Assembly: GCF_027942865.1 (NCBI RefSeq)
Contig: NC_134516.1
Coordinates: forward strand, 23,097,822 to 23,161,821
DNA: 64,000 nt
Source of the DNA: Odontesthes bonariensis
Taxonomy: Eukaryota > Chordata > Actinopteri > Atheriniformes > Atherinopsidae
Direction of reading: 5' to 3'
The notes below the pieces were generated by a model that had not been told where the DNA came from, searched no databases, and saw nothing but the letters and a program-made list of their open reading frames with translations. Positions 25,101 through 36,810 of this stretch are shown piece after piece. Positions within the stretch are counted from its first letter, which is position 1; each line of letters begins with the position of its first letter. The position numbers and the translations under genes were made by a program.

Positions 25101-26232
25101 AAAGTTGAATGTTGCAGGTGCTTCCTTTCAACTGTCTGCTTTGACATTGAGCCTACATGCCAGCAGCGGAGGCCACACTCACACATAATCCAGGAGAAAT
25201 CTGATCACAGCTTAAATATGTCGTCATTTTCTGCTACATCTACGCTGGGGTCAAGGGAATCGTCTGCGACTCTCTTTTTTTCTTTTTCTTGACAGCGAGG
25301 CTTCTGTCAAGTCCCGGCATTAAGACTGTCAATGTACTTTAAAATGTCACAAGACAGGCAGCACCCACGCTGAAAATTCCTATTTTGTTATGCTCAGAAG
25401 AATTAAAAGTTTCAACATCTACCTTAGACGACTGATGGCCTCTCAGCATGTGATACGAGACGAAATGGAAGCTGAACATGTAGTGAAATCAAACTTTGCA
25501 GAGTCGAGCCTCCAACTTGGAAGAACTTTCAGTGTTCGTGTCTTATTACTTCATATTAATATTTGTTATAATTTCTCTTTGGGATAGGTACACCTTTTTT
25601 TTCATTTAATTTTCATCTCATTTATGCGATAGTAGAAATTACGAGCCATTTTCTCAGTTTTTTGACATTTTAAATGACAACTGATGATATCTTTTTGTTT
25701 TCCATCTGCTTGATCTTTTATGAATGAATCACAATAGATTTTAAAGCACTGTGTTGATGATTGTATTTATTCATGTTCAAATGAATGGTTTAAACACATC
25801 ACCCTGACATTTAACATTATTGACCAACAAAGGCGTCTGACATCAGAGCTGAAATCATCCACATTACTGTAGGCTTATTCTATCTTATGAAGATTACACC
25901 TTAGATAATACATTAGGGGCAACGTTGAAGCCCTCTGGTTCGATTATACGTGAACAGAGCAGCAAGCTGTGTGCGTTCAGGCCCAGCGAGCACCGGATTA
26001 ATTCCATTACACAACATTTAGTCTGTTTTAAGTTGGCAACAACTGGAAATGAAGGTTTCACAGTAACCAGCTGCTTAAGCTTTCCAGGGCTTAAGGGCTT
26101 GTTATTAGGTGATTAAAATGGATCGTTTGGACATAATTCTTTACTAATTATTAACATTTAAAACAAAGCCAGACTGGAAATGTTGAACTTCAGGGGCCAG
26201 ATGCATAAAGCTGTGGGCTCTGCCTTATTATT

Positions 26233-26274
<42 letters not shown>

Positions 26275-28682
26275 TTATTTATTTTATTTTTTTTAGGGAT
26301 TTCTTTAATTTGTTATTCGTCTGTTTTTCTGTATGGATTTTCTAAACATGGTGCCCTTTAAAGGGTGTACTTTTAACTCGCCTTTGACTGTGGAGTTGAC
26401 ATACCGTAGCGGTAGAGATGCGTAATCTGTGGAAAATGCCACATTGCACTATCAACATTCAGTATCAGAGGTGTGTTTATAAGCTATTAATGCACCTGGT
26501 TCATACCCTGAGTTGGGTGTGTTGTTTTTTTTTGTGCTTAAATGAGTCACAGGTCAGTGTTCAGTGGCTTCACAAACAAGAAAAACATCCCTCTGAAAAT
26601 GGTCGGGTACAAGAACCGAATTGAGAACGAGTGGAAGAAGCTGCCAATATCCAAGAAAAACCTATTTGTGGGCTTTTCTGTGTAAGATCGCGGCTCCTCC
26701 AGTTCAACTTGAACCTCTGCGGATGTGTGAACAAAATAGTTTGAGCAATTTGCTACTTGTTGACTGCACATTTGAACTTTTCCTCGTGTTGAGGGGCATC
26801 TTGCTTGTGATTCCGTGTGTCAAACAAACCTGTTGCTCAGCCAGGAGATGGACTAGCATGATTACCAGCTAAAAGTTAGTCCTTGATGCTCAAACTAAAG
26901 GTCTGAACACTGAGGCTACCTTGAGAAAAGTGAATACCCTTTAATATTTCTACTATCTTTGTGAAATTTGATTCGTGAGCATCATTTGATCATATTTGGG
27001 CAACAGAACAGTATCGCTGGGTTTCAGTGTCATATACTGGGGTAACTGGATCACTCTTGCTTTTAGCTGTACAGATAAACGTAAAGACACATCTTCTCGT
27101 GCAGTTTTCATTCTTAAACCAAGTGTCCAGCTGTCTGGTAGTGCTTCTGTCCTCTCGGTGGTAATCGTTTTACGTTTGGCTCTCAGGAAGCTGGTCAGCT
27201 CATGTGCACGTTAAAACCAGCAGCTTGTGTCCAGTCTCAGTTTAGGCATGATTTTACTTAGTCATTTTGTGTACTTGCCCTTATTAAGCAGCGACTGAGG
27301 AAGCAGGAAAATGAGGGAATTTAGAGGGAGCGGAAGTTGCCGAAATGAGTTTAAGCTTAAAGGATGGAGCGACTGGAGGGAGGAGTGTAGCAGATATGGA
27401 TGGAGTGGATTGAAAGTGGGAGTTGGGGTGAAAAGGGGGAGGGTAATGCCCTTTTACATTCCCAGAGGAGGATTAGCAGTCACAAGTTCCCTGGCTGTTT
27501 CTGACCTGACCTGCATTGTGAAGGCGACCACTTCCCCCTGAATCCTTTTCAAACGTTCACGGAGTCAGCAGCCAGAAGCTTAATAATAGATAGAATAATA
27601 ATTTGTAAGTTTCTCTTGGCATTTGAACTAAAAAATAAAAAAATAAAAAAAAAACCTACAGCTGCCAGGTAGATCTTTTTTAAATGCTGCAACAAAATAT
27701 GAGATGTAGGGATGTAGATCTTGATATTCTGGCAGTGTGAGGGCAGAAAACAGATATTAATATGATATTATGATAATGTAACATATGATGCCAGTACAGC
27801 CTACCTGACTTCAGATGGAGTCTGTATTTCCTCTCAGCTGATCCAGGCTCAATATCTGATAGTTCAGATGAATGTTTTTATTTTGTGTAGGAAAAGCTTT
27901 GTAGTGTTATTTTAAAGCTTACCTGGATAAGTGGATGCTCTTATTTCAGTCTGGGCAGGCCAGTGTTGTCATGATGAGTCCGTCCCCCCCCCCAAATTCA
28001 CCTCAAAGTCTTGAGTAACATGCGGTATGATACTACTGATGTGTGGTAATGTTTTAGCCCTGACTCAAAGACAACTAATAGTTGCACATCTTATATGGAA
28101 AGAAGCATCGTTTAGACGGTTTACCTAAAATGGAATTCATGGCAAGCTCAATCTGCTTGTTCCACTGTGATCATCTGAGACTGTAGTGTCAAGAAGGCTG
28201 TGCTCACATAGACTTGAGATGACACCGGAATGTGTCTCCGAGGTGTAATCCTGAAGCACTGAGGCACTCACGCTTGCATTCCTAGGCAGCCTTTTGTTCA
28301 GTTGTCATAACAGGTTGATGGAGACAGAGGATTGTTAAAGGCAGGGAGACAGTCTGCCTCACAGAAACCACCGACGAGCAATCATCAGGCCCATATCCAC
28401 ACACATTAGATTTGATCTGGATCATGCTTCAAGAGTGCAAAAATAGTGGACTTGTGTCTGTGGAAATTTGCTCTTTTTAGATTAAATCTAATTAGAAACG
28501 AGTACATGTCACCAGACAAGTTCACCTTTCGCTGTATAATGTCCAGTTCACTATTAAATGATCAAATTTAAAGCATGCTTATGTCAGAAATCCAAAGTTT
28601 TGTGATTCGGGATGGTGTGTGAAAAGATTCCCGATTCATGCATCCAGCTTTGCACTGACTGCACCTTTGGTGTGTTTCGCAG
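22121..28682 (+). other. cab39l: Presumed first intron of cab39l
   Basis: About 6.5 kb of AT-rich sequence with stop codons in all frames. It holds an (AT)16 microsatellite at 26235-26266 and poly-T/A tracts, but I recognise no exon, RNA gene or bounded transposon. Short open frames here have no family resemblance. Confidence 0.5.
26235..26266. repeat. (AT)16 microsatellite
   Basis: Pure AT dinucleotide run followed by a poly-T tract, in the cab39l upstream intron. Confidence 0.95.
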
Positions 28683-28711
28683 ATCCGTTTGTGTGTGTGT
28701 GTGTATTCATC

Positions 28712-31700
28712 ATGCCGCTGTTTGGTAAATCGCACAAGAGTCCCACAGACATCGTCAGGACCCTGAAGGAAAACCTGGCCATCCTGGTCAAACATGATAA
28801 GAAGACGGATAAGGTAGGAAAGACCTCCTGTGTGTATCTGTAAATGCCTCGGTGTCCCGGGGCCCAAGGGTGACAGCCCTCTGTGAAATTAGAACATGGA
28901 ACAGCCTGGGCCTGTCATCTCCTGACACTTCACTGTCAAGACATTTTACTCTCTCTCACTCACACACACGTGCACACATAAAAACAACTCTGTGCACCTC
29001 CACGTTGTGCCCTCTGAAAGCCCATTTACCCACCTGTCTCCTCAGATCTTTGCTCAACTCTTCTTCTCTGCTCTCCAGGCATCTGAGGAGGTGTCAAAGT
29101 GCTTGGTGTCCATGAAGGAGATTTTGTACGGGAGCAACGATAAGGAGCCGCACACTGAGACTGTGGCCCAGCTGGCCCAGGAGCTGTACAATAGCGGCCT
29201 ACTGATATCACTGGTGGAAAACCTGCAGGTCATCGACTTTGAGGTAAGGAGAAATGATATATATATATATATATATATAAAAAAAAAAAAGGAATGCTCC
29301 AGTGCGGTTGGGAAAAAATGGTAAACTGCAGAATTGGACGATTCAGTTTGAACTCTGTTTCCTTCCAGGGGAAGAAGGACGTGTGTCAGATCTTTAACAA
29401 CATCCTGAGGAGGCAGATCGGGACGAGGAGCCCCACTGTTGAATACTTCTGCTCCCACCAAGAGGTCCTCTTCATACTGCTGAAAGGGTGAGACGGGCAC
29501 ATACTGTACTGTACTGTACTCTACTGTACTGTGCTGTGCTGTACTGTTAGCCGCGTACTTACAGGATGGTGATGCAGTATTCTTTCTCTTGTGTGTTTAA
29601 AGATACGAGACGCCCCAGGTCGCACTGAACTGCGGGATCATGCTGAGGGAGTGCATCCGCCATGAGCCACTCGGCAAAATAGTTCTTCATTCTGATCATT
29701 TCCACAGCTTCTTCAACTATGTGGAGATGTCGACTTTCGACATCGCCTCTGACGCCTTCGCCACCTTTAAGGTACCTGCATAGTTTTGGATCTGAGCCGC
29801 TGAGTCACACCAGAATTACCCGCACGACGCCTACTCGGCTTTTAAAAGCAGATATGCGTTTAGACTGAGTCGTGTCTTACGCTAGCATCACTTGTTGTTC
29901 CCAAAATAAAGTTGGGTCTATTAAGGCAAATTTGGGTGGTTTTTAATTTCATTGATTTAGTTTATTAAATGGAAATTCTGAAACCAAAGTGAATCACGAT
30001 CACTTTTTTCAGTCTCAATCCTGTTCAGGGTTTTTGTTCTTTCCTACACGCTTCAGACTTGGTTTTATTTTCAAAGAACATGCAGTTTCTGCTGGTGTTA
30101 ACTCACCTAACGCTCCCAGATCATTTCACAGACATTCTTATTTCCAAAAGTCTACAAATATTCAGTTCGTCTGCACAATTTCATGACTGTTGCGGTTCAT
30201 TCTAAACTGCAGCAATTGTTCAATTTTCATTGGATTGAGTTGGAATTTCTAATATTCTAATGAATATGTTCCTCGTTATGAATATTAACTGCTTTCCTGT
30301 TGCGGCTGTACGATCTGAAACCAATCTGGTTTTTTTTCGTAGGATCTTCTGACGAGACACAAAGTGCTTGTGGCCGAATACCTCGAACAGAACTACGACG
30401 CTGTGAGTGATCTGACTCGCTAATGCTTTTGTTCCTCTGCAGCTCTTTCCCAAAGAGGATTAGTTTGGTCTGTGGACGATCGTAAGAGCTGCTGGACATG
30501 TTGAGGCCAGTTTGCCTTTGATTTCCTCACGTCTGCCACGACGCGCATGGATCACCATCTCATCAGCCATGATTTGGAAACATAAACCCAGTTCTCTACA
30601 GGAGTCTGAATGAGGGAAAAATGCACAGATGCATAACTAGATGAGGCATCAGTCACTGCAGTGCTCAATAGTCCAGCCATGTCACACACAGGCCTTTGTG
30701 ACAAATACACTTAAAGTACTGAGAAAAGTATGATTAAAAAGTGAATTTTGAGCCAGAACACATCGCTTCGACTAATTCCTGGTGGTCCAGATAGTTACAG
30801 CCACCCAGGTTAGCCTAAAAAGCCGTGAGATATGTTAAACATCATCTTATAATAATAGTACTTAAAAATGTAAATTTAAACGGCTTTTACTCCAAATCTA
30901 TAACCTTCATTTAGGAACGTGTAGCTAAAGAATTTAAAGCGATACTCCGGAGTAGATTCAACCTGGGGTCATTTGAACCGTGACATCCAGCCAAGTAGCC
31001 CACCCGCACTTTTTTCGATATTGGCTGAACATCAGCTGAGTTACTGAGTTATCCCGAATAGCTTCGTACAAGGGTTAATGGAACCTGGTCCGTATCTCCA
31101 AAATTACCACACTAAAATCACATGCCATGACACCAAACTTCTACAGTAGTACAAATATGGTCTGTACTCACAAAACGATGCATTTGGAAGTTTGTACATA
31201 GTCCAGGAGTTTATTATTATCAATACAAGCCTGATAGCTTTTCTGCTGCTAAAGCTGCGTCGACGTCACTTCTGGGAGCTGGGAGCTTCAAAGTAAGATG
31301 AGGGTTGATCTACTACTGTAGACAACAAAGCAAGGCTGCTCAATTTCTCCATTGATAAAATAATTTCACAAAAAATTCATAAAAAAAACCATGTAGAATA
31401 TAGCATATACTTTGTTGTCTACAGTAGTAGATCAACCCTCATCTTACTTTGAAGCTCCCAGAAGTGACGTCGACGCAGCTTTAGCAGCAGAGAAGCTATC
31501 AGGCTTGTGTTGATAATAATAAACTCCTGGACTATGTACAAACTTCCAAATGCATCGTTTTGTGAGTACAGACCATATTTGTACTACTGTAGAAGTTTAG
31601 TGTCATGGCATGTGATTTTAGTGTGGTAATTTTGGAGATACTGCCAGGTTCCATTAACCCTTGTACTAAGCTATTCGGGATAACTCTGTAACTCAGCTGA

Positions 31701-33540
31701 TGTTCAGCCAATATCGAAAAAACTGCGGGTGGGCTACTTGGCTGGATATCACGGTTCAAATGACCCCAGGTTGAATCTACTCCGGAGTATCACTTTAATA
31801 CCACAGCTCAGGGACAAAGTTGCTAAGAGACATAAAACAAACAAATGCAAAACAAAGGCACATTTTGACATTTGTCACTAATGCCAAGACAAGGATCCAA
31901 AGGTCACGCTGGCATGAAAACTCAAGGGCTTGTTTGGACAGATCTAACATGGTTTCCGGAGAGTCTGGTTTCTGTTTGAAAGTTTGGAGAAGGTGGAGTA
32001 ACAGGTCGACACCTAGCTTGTACTCTCCAGGCAGCTCGAGGTGATCGCCGTAGTTTCCTTGTAGGCAAATGGTCGAGTTGAACAACAAAGCAAAAAGTCT
32101 CAAAGCTGGTCTCAGTCTGTTCATAATTCCTAACGGGGGTGTTTGTCGTTGGATTGCAGGTGTTTGCAGATTACGAGAAGCTGCTGCACTCTGAGAACTA
32201 CGTCACCAAGCGGCAGTCTCTGAAGGTTTGGCTCTGATTTGTACATTCATTTAAGTTTACACAAGACTTCTTTTAGACAGGTTCTTTGTCACATTGCAAA
32301 TCATTTCTCCTCCAGCTTCTGGGCGAGCTATTATTGGACAGACATAACTTCACAGTGATGACGCGCTACATCAGCAAGCCTGAGAACCTCAAGTTAATGA
32401 TGAATCTGCTCAGAGACAAGAGTCCCAACATCCAATTTGAGGCCTTCCATGTCTTCAAGGTAAAAACAACATTTGTGCATTGACTTAGAGACGTATAGAC
32501 AGGGGTGCACATAAGATTTTTGGTCTTGTTCTCAGGGGGGAACCTAGGGTTGCTGCTTGGTCCTCACATTTTAAATACATTTCTTCCTTAACCCACCTCA
32601 CGGGAGGAACAAAATAGAGGGATAATGTACTTTAATTTAAACTGAAATGGAAGAGAAGCAGCACAACAAAATGTCTGTTCTTTAAACCCTTGTAATTTTC
32701 TAATAACATGACTCTGTTTCAAGCTCTGAAAACTAAATGTGCCAATATCTACTCGTCTAACACCGGAAACCAAATGAAACGACAGCTTTTTCAGCACTTA
32801 CAAAAGTTACTATTTTAAATCACTGAAGGCTCCGTTATACTACAGAATGTCATCATCACATCAGTTGCTCGAACTACTTTCTGGTGCCCTCTGCTATAAG
32901 CACGCCAGCTCACCAATAGCTGGAAGACTAAGGTTTTTGGTACCTGTGTAAACGGCGCATTCTCCACCACATCTCTGTGCGTTCATCATTCCTTTGAAGC
33001 CGGCTGACTTCCTGCAACCACTTTTCCGAGAACGCGAGCTTCTTTTGCGGTTCGCATTCAGTCTGACATTTCTTTGGAGGTGGAGGAACACCAAAATAAT
33101 CGCTTAATGGAGCTTGCTTCTTTGACATTTTGACGACGTTCTAAAACAGTGGCTCATTGCCTATCCTGCGCTACAGATTGCATCATCTCGCGCATGAGCA
33201 TCACTTATGTACACGGTACCTCTGCATATAGACGCTCATTGACGCTTTTTCTTCCTCTGTGGTTTTGTGGATGTAGTTAATCTCTGGATTTAATGACCTA
33301 CTGGCATCTTAGCAAACTATCACCGACAGTCGCTGAATTCCTCTTTCTTTCCTCGTTCAGGTGTTCGTTGCGAACCCCAACAAGACGCAGCCCATCATCG
33401 ACATCCTGCTCAAGAACCAGACCAAACTAATTGACTTCCTGAGCAACTTTCAGAAGGAGCGCACAGACGACGAGCAGTTTAACGACGAGAAGACCTACCT
33501 AATCAAACAGATCAGGGATCTGAAGAAACCGGCCTCCTAG
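28712..33540 (+). CDS. cab39l: Calcium-binding protein 39-like (MO25-beta), complete, 8 coding exons
   Basis: Scaffold that binds STRAD and locks LKB1 in its active form in the cytoplasm; also activates MST-family kinases. Coding exons: 28712-28813, 29079-29243, 29369-29487, 29603-29771, 30343-30402, 32160-32225, 32316-32459, 33361-33540 (stop TAG). They join in phase to 334 residues (human protein 337). Start [11 protein letters not shown] matches the family start, and a 5' UTR acceptor TTCGCAG lies at 28682. Helical-repeat landmarks: [107 protein letters not shown]-terminus [10 protein letters not shown]. Sequence is intermediate between CAB39 and CAB39L; the cdadc1 and rcbtb1 neighbours decide for cab39l. 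One intron carries a foldback element, another a hAT element. Confidence 0.95.
29257..29292. repeat. (AT)n plus poly-A tract in a 125-nt cab39l intron
   Basis: An AT dinucleotide run followed by poly-A begins 14 nt after the splice donor at 29244 and fills a large part of the short intron 29244-29368. Confidence 0.9.
30938..31794. mobile_element. 857-bp foldback element flanked by TTAA
   Basis: Two arms, 30938-31330 (393 bp) and 31410-31794 (385 bp), are reverse complements with about ten mismatches counted by eye and a 7-nt duplication in the left arm (GGGAGCTGGGAGCT). The spacer is 79 bp. The ends read AGCGATACTCCGG and CCGGAGTATCACT. TTAA lies directly outside at 30934-30937 and 31795-31798, the target duplication used by piggyBac-type transposases. 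There is no coding capacity. It lies in the cab39l intron between exons 30343-30402 and 32160-32225. Confidence 0.92.
32500..33224. mobile_element. Degraded hAT transposon, about 725 bp
   Basis: The left end CAGGGGTGCACATAAG and the inverse of the right end, CAGAGGTACCGTGTACATAAG, match apart from a 5-nt indel and substitutions. The flanks CGTATAGA (32492-32499) and CATATAGA (33225-33232) agree at 7 of 8 positions. The interior has the start of a transposase-like frame on the minus strand. It sits in the last cab39l intron. Confidence 0.75.
32894..33128 (-). pseudogene. Fossil N-terminus of a hAT-type transposase
   Basis: From an ATG at 33128 the minus strand opens [19 protein letters not shown] and continues to a K-W-L-Q-E-V segment. 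The sense then shifts to another frame with Cys-containing [13 protein letters not shown]. The layout of Lys-rich start, PIP-box-like QxxLxxYF, FxxxWL and then Cys residues resembles hAT/ZMYM-type transposase N-termini. It ends within the element and lacks a catalytic domain. Confidence 0.55.
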
Positions 33541-36165
33541 AGAAGCGTCCTTCCCTTCCCTTCACCCCAACTTTTTATCAACAGGAAGACATAGAAAAAG
33601 AAAAGTAAAAAAAAATCACATTAACAATAATGGTTATTCTATTTAAAAAAAAAAAAAAAAATTCTTCAAGACATCGCCTTTTTTTTTTTCCCATCTTCGT
33701 TGGTTTATTGAAAACTTGTGCAAGAGTAGCTCTTCATCACTGAACTTTCTTTTGTATTTTATTTTATTTCTTCTTCATTTGTAGCATGTAGAGCCACAAC
33801 CACGTTGTGTTGGAGGCAGCTGATTTGCTTTGTTAGGAGAACCAGCGGTTAAAACAACTTTGGCCAAAATGGTCCAGTGGCTGATGTTTTGTTTTTATTT
33901 TTTTGCAGTTTCAATCATCATTTGCAGACCCTCTTGTTGGCCGCCGCCTTTGAGTTTACTTGTAACTTTTTAAATGAAGTAGCTGCCGATTAGAGGAAAA
34001 TCATGAAGAACTTTTTTTCTTTTTTTTTTTTCCTGGCACGTGTTCTCAGCTCGAAGTCTTGTTCTTGGTGACTGGGGCAGGAGCATTTGTAAAAAGTCCA
34101 AACTTGTAGCCGTCGTATTGCCAAAGCCGATATATTTCTGTTTCTCTAAATACTATCTGAAATGCCACCGTGGCTCCACGGCAGCTTTCTCCTCCCGCTT
34201 TGCCTCTAAAGTGAAACACCTGAGTTTACCAGCTCAATGAAGGGAGAGCTGAGCGTCAACCTGTGACATTTGAAGAAATCAGTCAGCTTTAGTGGGAGAA
34301 CTTTACCGTCACCGTTGACCAAAAATTGCCAACAAAACTTATTGATTGCTAACATTTTTAGGAATCTACAAAATGAAGGGCCTTTATTTTAATTAAATTG
34401 TGACACTGGGCCGCTATCGGTACATTAAGCTTCAACTATGCTGATCACTGGTTCTCTGCTGGTGGCTAATAGCACTTTCTGTATGATAAAATAATGCGAT
34501 CAAACATTTTAAGCTGATCAGTTTTCACACTGCTTGATTTTGTTTTAGAAAGAGAGTTTCATTTCTTGCCATGTACAGTTTATGGTTTGTACGCCTGAAG
34601 TGAGTGCCATTATGAGTGAGAACATTGACGGGAGGCACCTCGCTGTGTGAGGAGAAGCAGCGGTGAAGATGGCTGTTTTGTGTTTTTGTTTCACTCCTTT
34701 TCTTTTTGTACTGTAACGTGCATTTTGATCCGATTTGATTCCGATGTTGGTATTAGGAAGGAAGTAGTCGAAGATTCAGAGGTGCCTTTTTTGTTTAGGT
34801 GCGTTTTCCCTTCTGTTTGTATTTACCGTAACTTTCTAGGGGAGCTTAATTGTTATGTTGATGAAAATATGCTCTAGATAGAACATATTTGTTTTTGATT
34901 AAGCGGTGAACCTCTTAACTCACTATATTTGAGTTACGCTGTCATTTTTGAAGTGTTTGAAACTTTTTTTTTCTTGCCATAGTTTAACACAAAGTAGTGC
35001 CGATTCAACATGTGAAGTGTAAACTGTCCACCATGAACTCATTTCAACTCGCAGAATGAAGCCAAAATCAAAGGACTTGTTGGTGAAATGGGACTGTGAA
35101 GATCCATGTGGAGTTAGTGACCAGAAAATGGGCCAAAACGGTGCACAGAAAGCACAGCTTAAGCAGGGTCAACTTTTCTTTCAATTTGACTTGCAAAGTA
35201 AATTTGTCTTTTTTTTTTTTTCCCCAAAAAGAAAGACTCACAAAAGTTCTCCATTTATTACCTAATCAATATGTGATTTCCCTCCACAAAGCTTTGAGCT
35301 TTCCTCTAGATAAAGTTGTAATTAAATAATCTTGAATTAGAATTTAATCTTTAAGTGAAAAGCATAAAAGTAAATTTCAAATTCTGGCTCAACAGTTACT
35401 TAAAGAGTGAAAAAAAATCATTTGCGGGGGAAGTAAATTGACCTTATTAATAGTAAACCTGTGAATTGCTACCCTGCAAAGTGGGAGAAAATGTGTGTGT
35501 TTTTTTTTTCCCCATGCTTGTCTTTCCCTTGACAAATAAATATACCACCAGCTAGTTTGGACACTTTAAAGCTGTGACAGTGTTATAATATGAGATGCAA
35601 ATGTAAAAAAAAAAAATCAACCAGCTTTACATCTATATAGTCCATTGACAAAAACTTAAATGAGCAATTTTGGTCAATAAAATCTTCCCAGAATCCTTTG
35701 TGAAAGCAGACACCTTGTTTTCCACATTGATGCCATTGTACCACACTCACTACAAATAAAAGGATGGGAAGGCATTGTTTGTGCGCTCATTTGTTCACGT
35801 TTACAGACCGCTCATGTACTAATACAGATTCAGTTTTTTTATTTAAAAAAAGAAGAAGAAGAAGAAGAAAAACCCCACCCCCTTGTTTTTCTTGCATTGT
35901 TTTTCTGTTACAGTTACAGGACTGTTTTTACATCTTGTTGCAACAACAGGAAAAAATACATACAAAAGGCAAACTGAACAGATGATTTATAGAAAAATCA
36001 AAGCTGGAAGTTAATTCCTCATCATTATGGATAAATCTTTTCTTTTTGTGAGCTGCTATATGGAGCATTTCTGTTTATCTGAGCTTGTGATTACGGGTAA
36101 CTTCCATCTTTGCGTCACCGTCAGCGACAACGTTCCGTCTTCATAATAAAGGTTTCTTCATCTAA
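33541..36165 (+). other. cab39l: Long 3' UTR of cab39l
   Basis: After the stop there are 2.6 kb of AT-rich non-coding sequence with many poly-A and poly-T tracts. AATAAA hexamers lie at 35535-35540, 35755-35760 and 36145-36150. A (GAA)n run lies near 35848-35868. The end is inferred from the last signal; shorter forms are possible. Confidence 0.55.
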
Positions 36166-36499
36166 ACCGAGGGAAAAGGATTTCCTTTCTTCCAAGCCCG
36201 AGAAGTAAACATCCCATTTTACTTTAGTTAAGTGCAATTTTTGCGTTAATACAGTTGTATACTTCTACAGTCCCAAAGACTTGACCTTCAAATATTCTCA
36301 CAGCAACAACCTGCAAAATACAAATAAAATAATCCAGAGATACTGCACCATTCAAGTGGCAGCTGGAAGTCTCTCACCAGACAATACTTCCAGTATGTTA
36401 AGTCCAACTGGTCCTTATTTCGATAGAAAAATAAAACCAACATCTATATATTACAGCTAATATCACTACTTTAAATATATTGTTATATCCCTATTTCTT

Positions 36500-36810
36500 T
36501 GCCATAACTCCTTATTTTTTTAATTGTCCATGCTTTTTTTTTTTACCCTTGATCCTTTCTTAGAGGTTTCCCTTTAAAACGTGCCGTCTTGTCTCTCCAA
36601 CCCACGTGCAGATATAAATGAACTTGTAAAAGACACCGATTAGTGACATCACTTGTGGCAGAGATTCGATAATCGGGGCAGAAATAAATAACATTTCGCT
36701 GCGGTGCAGATGTGAAAAAAATCGAATCTGCGGTGCAGCAACTAAAAAGATGTTTCTCTGGTGTTGTTTTTGTTTTTCTTCCCCCATATATGGATTTGTC
36801 CGTTCATCCA
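36500..36810 (-). other. cdadc1: Probable 3' UTR of cdadc1
   Basis: After the stop on the minus strand, the first poly(A)-like hexamer is ATTAAA (plus-strand TTTAAT at 36519-36524). The nearest cab39l signal on the other strand is at 36150, so the two convergent genes end only a few hundred bases apart or overlap. Confidence 0.4.

Noticed and set aside
28852-29115. Plus-strand frame reading through a cab39l intron into an exon
   Set aside because: Chance read-through in the wrong frame; the exon 29079-29243 in its own frame is clearly cab39l.
29500-29548. CRISPR-like short repeats (GTACT)n
   Set aside because: A 5-nt tandem repeat without spacers in a vertebrate intron; ordinary simple sequence.
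31532-31759. Minus-strand frame MNRDIQPSS as a small gene
   Set aside because: It is one arm of the foldback element and its mirror copy exists in the other arm.
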